Assembly: GCA_017860375.1 (NCBI GenBank)
Contig: JAGDMB010000073.1
Coordinates: forward strand, 1-8,949
DNA from: Bacteroidota bacterium
Lineage (GTDB): Bacteria > Bacteroidota > Bacteroidia > Bacteroidales > UBA10428
DNA: 8,949 bases
Reading direction: 5' to 3'
In this document: positions 5,485-8,949 of the stretch, one piece after another
Layout: each line of letters opens with the position of its first letter
How positions within the stretch are numbered: the stretch's first letter is position 1
Notes under the pieces: generated by a model
Databases searched by the model: none
Seen by the model: the letters and a program-made list of their open reading frames with translations, nothing else
Told to the model about the DNA's origin: nothing
Program-made: the position numbers and the translations under genes

Positions 5485-6465
5485 CTAGCACGGATTTTTT
5501 TTAAAGGAATGACCATGCGCTTTCCCTATAAGGTTTTCGATCGTTTCATTGTTTTTACGCAGGTACGTTGCCAGATCTTTATGAATATCCTCAAAAATGG
5601 TATTGTTTATAAACCATTGCGTTCCTATTCCTACTGCAGTTGCTCCTGCCAGTATATATTCCAGCGCATCACTGCAATTTGAAATACCGCCAATCCCTAC
5701 GATGGGAATCTCCTTTCTGCTACATTCCGGTATTTTTCTAAAGCACTCAAACACCATGTAAACACCCACTGGTTTAATGCATGGGCCGGACAATCCGCCT
5801 ATCTGATTGCCCAATACCGGCATTCCGCTGTGCACATCGATGGCCATTCCTCTCAACGTATTTATCATCGACAAGGCATCTGTTCCGCCATTAATTGCGG
5901 CCTTGCCAATTTGCGTAATATCGGTAACATTGGGACTGAGTTTGGTGATAATGCATAAAGAATCATGAACCTTTGATTTTACTTCCTTTACAACTTGTTC
6001 AACCAACAGGGGATCCGCTCCAAAAGCGGCACCCCCTTTTTTTATATTCGGACAGGATACGTTAATCTCAATACCCTTAATAATACTATGCGTATTATAA
6101 TTCAGTATTCGTTCGGATAATTCGCCGAATTCACTCACTGAGCTTGCAGAAATATTGACCACAACCGGAAGTTCATATTTGCGCAATTCCGGAACATCTT
6201 CTTCAAAGAACTTTCGCACCCCCTTATTCTGCAAACCGATGGAATTAAGTATTCCGGATCTGACTTCAACAATTCTGGGTTCTTTATTCCCGAGGCTTTC
6301 ATTTATAGATACCCCCTTTGTTACAAATGCACCCAACGATGCCAGTATTTTATTCCTGTTTTGCATGAGATTGATCTCATCCCTGCTTCCGGATGTCCCT
6401 GAGGAAGTCAGAAGAGGTGTCTTCAGAACCACATTTTTTATTCTTACACGTAAGTTTTTATTCAT
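5485..6465 (-). CDS. pyrD: Dihydroorotate dehydrogenase, class 1B catalytic subunit
   Basis: 326 residues, usual length. FMN-dependent TIM-barrel enzyme oxidising (S)-dihydroorotate to orotate in de novo pyrimidine synthesis; the 1B class passes electrons to NAD+ through PyrK. Class motifs in order: SSGTSG (21-26), FVTKG (47-51, K50), ILNSIGLQN (72-80), VVNISAS (102-108), INVSCPN (134-140) with catalytic C138, KLSPNVTDI (175-183), MINTLRGMAID (200-210), GGLSGPCIKP (223-232), and phosphate-binding GIGG (257-260) and GTQW (281-284). The substrate-contact asparagines (N74, N135, N202) appear intact. I chose ATG 6465, whose ATGAATAA overlaps the end of the upstream pyrK-like gene by 8 bp; a longer frame to 6555 would only add residues shadowing that gene. 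PreA-type dihydropyrimidine dehydrogenases are related, but the class 1B motifs fit better. Confidence 0.92.
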   Translation of the reverse strand: MNKNLRVRIKNVVLKTPLLTSSGTSGSRDEINLMQNRNKILASLGAFVTKGVSINESLGNKEPRIVEVRSGILNSIGLQNKGVRKFFEEDVPELRKYELPVVVNISASSVSEFGELSERILNYNTHSIIKGIEINVSCPNIKKGGAAFGADPLLVEQVVKEVKSKVHDSLCIITKLSPNVTDITQIGKAAINGGTDALSMINTLRGMAIDVHSGMPVLGNQIGGLSGPCIKPVGVYMVFECFRKIPECSRKEIPIVGIGGISNCSDALEYILAGATAVGIGTQWFINNTIFEDIHKDLATYLRKNNETIENLIGKAHGHSFKKNPC

Positions 6466-8086
6466 TCCAGTTGATTTGTTTTGATTCAATAATAGGACCC
6501 TCCATACATACACGGGAATTGTGGTTTTCGCCATTTTCAATTGTCTTGCAGACACAGGAAAAGCATACTCCTATTCCACAAGCCATCCGTTTTTCCATGA
6601 GAACATAGGTTTTTATATTAAACTGGGCCGTTACCGTATGTACCTTTTGCATCATAGCGAAAGGGCCACAAGTAAAAGTATTGATTTTCAAATGGTTATG
6701 TTTCCTTAGATACTCCGAATACGGTTCTGTAACCAGGCTTCCTTTAAATACATTTTTTATGCCTTTGAATTGCACGGCATCTGTATCGCAAAGAAAGGAT
6801 ACATAAATATCCGAACTTTCGGACAAGCCAAAATATTTCAAATCATCTATATAGATTCTTGCATTTCTGCGGGTATTTTCATGACTCTTTGTTCTGCCTG
6901 CTTTATAGATGAGCGACTTATAGTCTTCAATGCCGATAAATGCTTTAACTTTAATATTATAGAAACGCAATACCTGCACCAGGTAAATGAGGGGCGCAAT
7001 ACCCACACCACCGCCAACTATATGGATTTCATCCCATTCCTCTTTTACGAATTTCCTTACATCAAATACTTTTCCGAGAGGAGCCAACATTTCAACCTTA
7101 TCCCCTTTAACCAGCCGGGTTAATTCATTCGTGCCCACGCCTCTGTCCAATACTTTGTAGACGATCTCAAACCGGTTTGGCTTTACCGTATACAAAATGG
7201 CAGCCAGTTCCTTTTCGATGTTCAGTTTTGAACCATAATCGTCGCTAAAATTTTCATAATAGGTCCTGTAAATCCCAAACGGACGTTTTAAATAGGAAAT
7301 TTGTTTCGTCTGAAGATCATTGTGAATATCCGGTTTAACTTTTGAAATGGATTGAATCGTTTTGGATTTAAAACGGTTTTTTTCTTTTAAAGTTGAAATC
7401 ATCACAAACTGACCCGGCATAATATCCAATGGTTCTTTAGTCTTGAATATCAATTTATACAATTTGGAATCTTCCTTACCAACCGGTATGTTGTCCATAA
7501 TTTCAACCATGTGCAGGCCCGCCAAATCTCTGCGCTTATCTGAAAGTAGGGTGGAGTTCCGCTTTTTTGAAGGTATTTTTTTAACATCGACTTTATTCGT
7601 TTCGATGATCTTCTCACAAATATCATAGCAGGTAGTAAAAAAACTCCTTTTATACACGGTTGCTTTATTTACCTGCCTTGCCTTATCCAGTTCTTCTGAA
7701 CTTTTAAACAGTACAATATGGATATTTTTAAACGTATTGTTATCTAACGAATAGATATGATTGGACAGATTTTGCAGGTTCTCTGCACCTTGATGTCCAA
7801 AACTAAAAATCAGGTTGGTGGTTTTGTTTTTTAAGAGAAAAGCGCAATTTTCTGTAACCGTTTTGTCTTCCGTTAAGCTTGAATGACCATCGGTTTTGAA
7901 TGAAAGAAGGGATTCATCAAAACATTTCTTGTTTAAATAACAGGTTTTTATATCAAGTTTACGGATAAGGATATTTAAAACAGCAAAACAAAATGCATTG
8001 TATGATTTTATATTCGAAAGTTTCTTCCTGACTAAAGCTTTAAACTCTTTATCATTCGTATAATTTGCCAATAAATTGTATTGCAT
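6458..8086 (-). CDS. pyrK: PyrK-like flavin/2Fe-2S electron-transfer subunit with unknown N-terminal domain
   Basis: 542 residues from ATG 8086, preceded by GGAAG at 8-base spacing; a GTG at 8101 would add five residues. Numbering below is from the GTG. The C-terminal ~355 residues form a ferredoxin-reductase-type module like PyrK: PGQFVMIS (229-236), FAD motif RPFGIYR (273-279), DRGVGTNEL (319-327), NAD-binding GGGVGIAPL (363-371), CGP (478-480), and a 2Fe-2S site with C508, C513, C516 and C532 in MACGIGVCFSC...VCMEGP. It should move electrons from PyrD FMN through 2Fe-2S and FAD to NAD+. Typical PyrK is ~250-280 residues; here there are insertions at ~237-272 and ~280-300. Residues 1-190 match nothing I recognise; strand-helix alternation (e.g. 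NLIFSFG, then NIHIVLF) suggests an alpha/beta fold. The gene is AT-rich and overlaps pyrD by 8 bp. Confidence 0.88.
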   Translation of the reverse strand: MQYNLLANYTNDKEFKALVRKKLSNIKSYNAFCFAVLNILIRKLDIKTCYLNKKCFDESLLSFKTDGHSSLTEDKTVTENCAFLLKNKTTNLIFSFGHQGAENLQNLSNHIYSLDNNTFKNIHIVLFKSSEELDKARQVNKATVYKRSFFTTCYDICEKIIETNKVDVKKIPSKKRNSTLLSDKRRDLAGLHMVEIMDNIPVGKEDSKLYKLIFKTKEPLDIMPGQFVMISTLKEKNRFKSKTIQSISKVKPDIHNDLQTKQISYLKRPFGIYRTYYENFSDDYGSKLNIEKELAAILYTVKPNRFEIVYKVLDRGVGTNELTRLVKGDKVEMLAPLGKVFDVRKFVKEEWDEIHIVGGGVGIAPLIYLVQVLRFYNIKVKAFIGIEDYKSLIYKAGRTKSHENTRRNARIYIDDLKYFGLSESSDIYVSFLCDTDAVQFKGIKNVFKGSLVTEPYSEYLRKHNHLKINTFTCGPFAMMQKVHTVTAQFNIKTYVLMEKRMACGIGVCFSCVCKTIENGENHNSRVCMEGPIIESKQINWNE

Positions 8087-8251
8087 AATTTTTTCTTCCA
8101 CTATTTTCTGCTTTTTGGAAAGGGAGGTCCGGGTTTCATAGTTCCTGGCATTGATAACGATGGTTCCGTATTTAACAATTCACTTGCCAAATTTACTATT
8201 TTATGGTTAAAATTCTATAATTTTATAGCTACTGCAAAAGGACATTATAAT
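8087..8251. promoter_or_regulatory. Divergent promoter region between pyrK-like gene and envelope-protein gene
   Basis: 165 bp between divergent starts. The - strand has TAAATTTG at 8195-8188, an exact TAnnTTTG match about 100 bases before ATG 8086. A perfect palindrome, CTATAA-TT-TTATAG (8215-8228), lies between this and the + strand gene and could be an operator or simply AT-rich promoter DNA. AAAAGGA (8236-8242), 9 bases before ATG 8252, resembles a Shine-Dalgarno. No -33 elements are clear. Confidence 0.35.
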
Positions 8252-8949
8252 ATGGATGGTTCGGAAAAAGTCTACATCGTTCTGTTGTGTTTCTTTTTAA
8301 AGTGCTGCTTTTCACCTGTTACGCTCTTTCCTCAGTCAAAAAACCTGGTTCCCAATTACAGTTTTGAGAAATATGAAAAGTGTCCCGAGGACTACACTCC
8401 TCAGGATATGACGCACAAGCTTGTGCCGCAATGGTCTTATCCTACTATTGCCACCCCTGATTATTTCAACCGATGCAGTCCCCGTAACGTCGGTGTTCCC
8501 TCCAATTTTGCGGGAGAAAGTGAGCCCAAGACCGGTGATGCTTATGTTGGTGCCATTTTAAGCGGTACAGAAGAAAGCTACAGGGAATATATCCAGGGAA
8601 CCGTATTGCAGCCGCTGGTGCTGGGTAAAAAATATTGTGTCCGCTTTTCATATAAACTGGCTTCCTATTCGCGATTTGCCGTCGACAGACTCAGCCTTTA
8701 TTTCAGTGATGTAGAGATTAAGAATACAATCAATATCAATCTTCCTTATACACCGCAGATCAACAGCAGGGAAGGACTTTTTTTGGATAATATCGATGAA
8801 TGGGAGGAGTTATGCACTGTGTATACCGCCTCAGGAAATGAAAAATATTTCATTATCGGTAATTTCCGGAACTATGAAAATACCAATTATGTGGTCACCG
8901 ACAAGAATGTGGTGAATTTGCGCAATAAAGCCTATGCCTATTATTATAT
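8252..8949 (+). CDS. Secreted envelope protein, N-terminal module resembling OmpA-family proteins (3' partial)
   Basis: The frame is open from ATG 8252 to the window end (232 codons visible, no stop). Residues ~7-28 form a hydrophobic, Cys-containing stretch (VYIVLLCFFLKCCF) fitting a signal peptide, after which the mature part begins with NLVPNYSFEKYEKCPEDY. Downstream motifs are TPDYFNRCSP (68-77), GVPSNFAG (81-88), PKTGDAYVG (92-100), YREYIQGTVLQPL (110-122), KKYCVRFSYKLAS (126-138), AVDRLSLYFSD (143-153), LPYTPQI (164-170) and EKYFIIGNF (197-205). This series matches from memory the jelly-roll-like N-terminal module of Bacteroidota OmpA/MotB-domain outer-membrane proteins, where a peptidoglycan-binding OmpA domain follows; that part would lie outside the window. 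The four conserved Cys could form disulfides in the periplasm. The ATG choice is supported by AAAAGGA 9 bases upstream and by the signal peptide starting there. Confidence 0.8.
   Translation, partial: MDGSEKVYIVLLCFFLKCCFSPVTLFPQSKNLVPNYSFEKYEKCPEDYTPQDMTHKLVPQWSYPTIATPDYFNRCSPRNVGVPSNFAGESEPKTGDAYVGAILSGTEESYREYIQGTVLQPLVLGKKYCVRFSYKLASYSRFAVDRLSLYFSDVEIKNTININLPYTPQINSREGLFLDNIDEWEELCTVYTASGNEKYFIIGNFRNYENTNYVVTDKNVVNLRNKAYAYYY

Noticed and set aside
5428..5682. 84-codon + strand frame after the XRE gene
   Set aside because: It overlaps pyrD antisense, and its translation is not protein-like; pyrD motifs are intact on the other strand.
6466..6555. N-terminal extension of PyrD to 6555
   Set aside because: It would lie wholly within the conserved 2Fe-2S coding region of the pyrK-like gene; class 1B similarity starts at ATG 6465.
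6770..7123. 117-codon + strand frame within the pyrK-like gene
   Set aside because: Antisense to the NAD/FAD-binding part, with no recognisable motif.
8466..8651. 61-codon - strand frame
   Set aside because: Antisense shadow of the secreted protein gene at 8252-8949.

Overview
The window looks like a chromosomal segment of a Bacteroidota bacterium. The grounds are the protein families present (a long RelA/SpoT homologue, an XRE regulator with the 'WLLTGKG' signature, and the N-terminal module of a secreted, OmpA-family-like envelope protein), A-rich leaders mostly without a Shine-Dalgarno sequence, and several matches to the Bacteroidota -7 promoter element TAnnTTTG. No rRNA, tRNA, CRISPR array or transposase is visible.

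Layout. (1) Bases 1-2208, +: a long RelA/SpoT-type (p)ppGpp synthetase, cut at its 5' end by the window edge, with a visibly dead hydrolase domain. (2) 2312-2869, +: a small protein resembling the DUF2378/TIGR02265 family. (3) 4471-2872, -: a two-component operon in which a three-helix membrane histidine kinase overlaps its NarL-type response regulator by 14 bp. Its last stop lies 2 bp from the convergent stop of gene 2, and a 9-bp inverted repeat brackets both stops. (4) 4472-4981: a 510-bp divergent intergenic region, very AT-rich in its left half, with three related TTTACATA(A/T)GT palindromes, a 12-bp direct repeat and two inverted repeats. (5) 4982-5431, +: an XRE-family helix-turn-helix regulator. 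(6) 8086-5485, -: a two-gene operon encoding a PyrK-like flavin/2Fe-2S oxidoreductase with an unrecognised ~190-residue N-terminal extension, then a class 1B dihydroorotate dehydrogenase (PyrD). A probable intrinsic terminator for it lies inside the 3' end of the XRE gene. (7) 8252-8949, +: the start of a secreted envelope protein, cut by the window end.

How they may work together. PyrD and the PyrK-like protein overlap by 8 bp and should form the NAD-linked dihydroorotate dehydrogenase of de novo pyrimidine synthesis; the PyrK partner is unusual in length and insertions. The XRE regulator probably binds the palindromes in front of its own gene. A third copy in front of the kinase operon suggests it also controls the two-component system; this is inference. 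By rough counts on a few sequence rows, GC falls from about 45-50% in the flanking genes to about 30-38% in the central part, which may mark a separately acquired segment.
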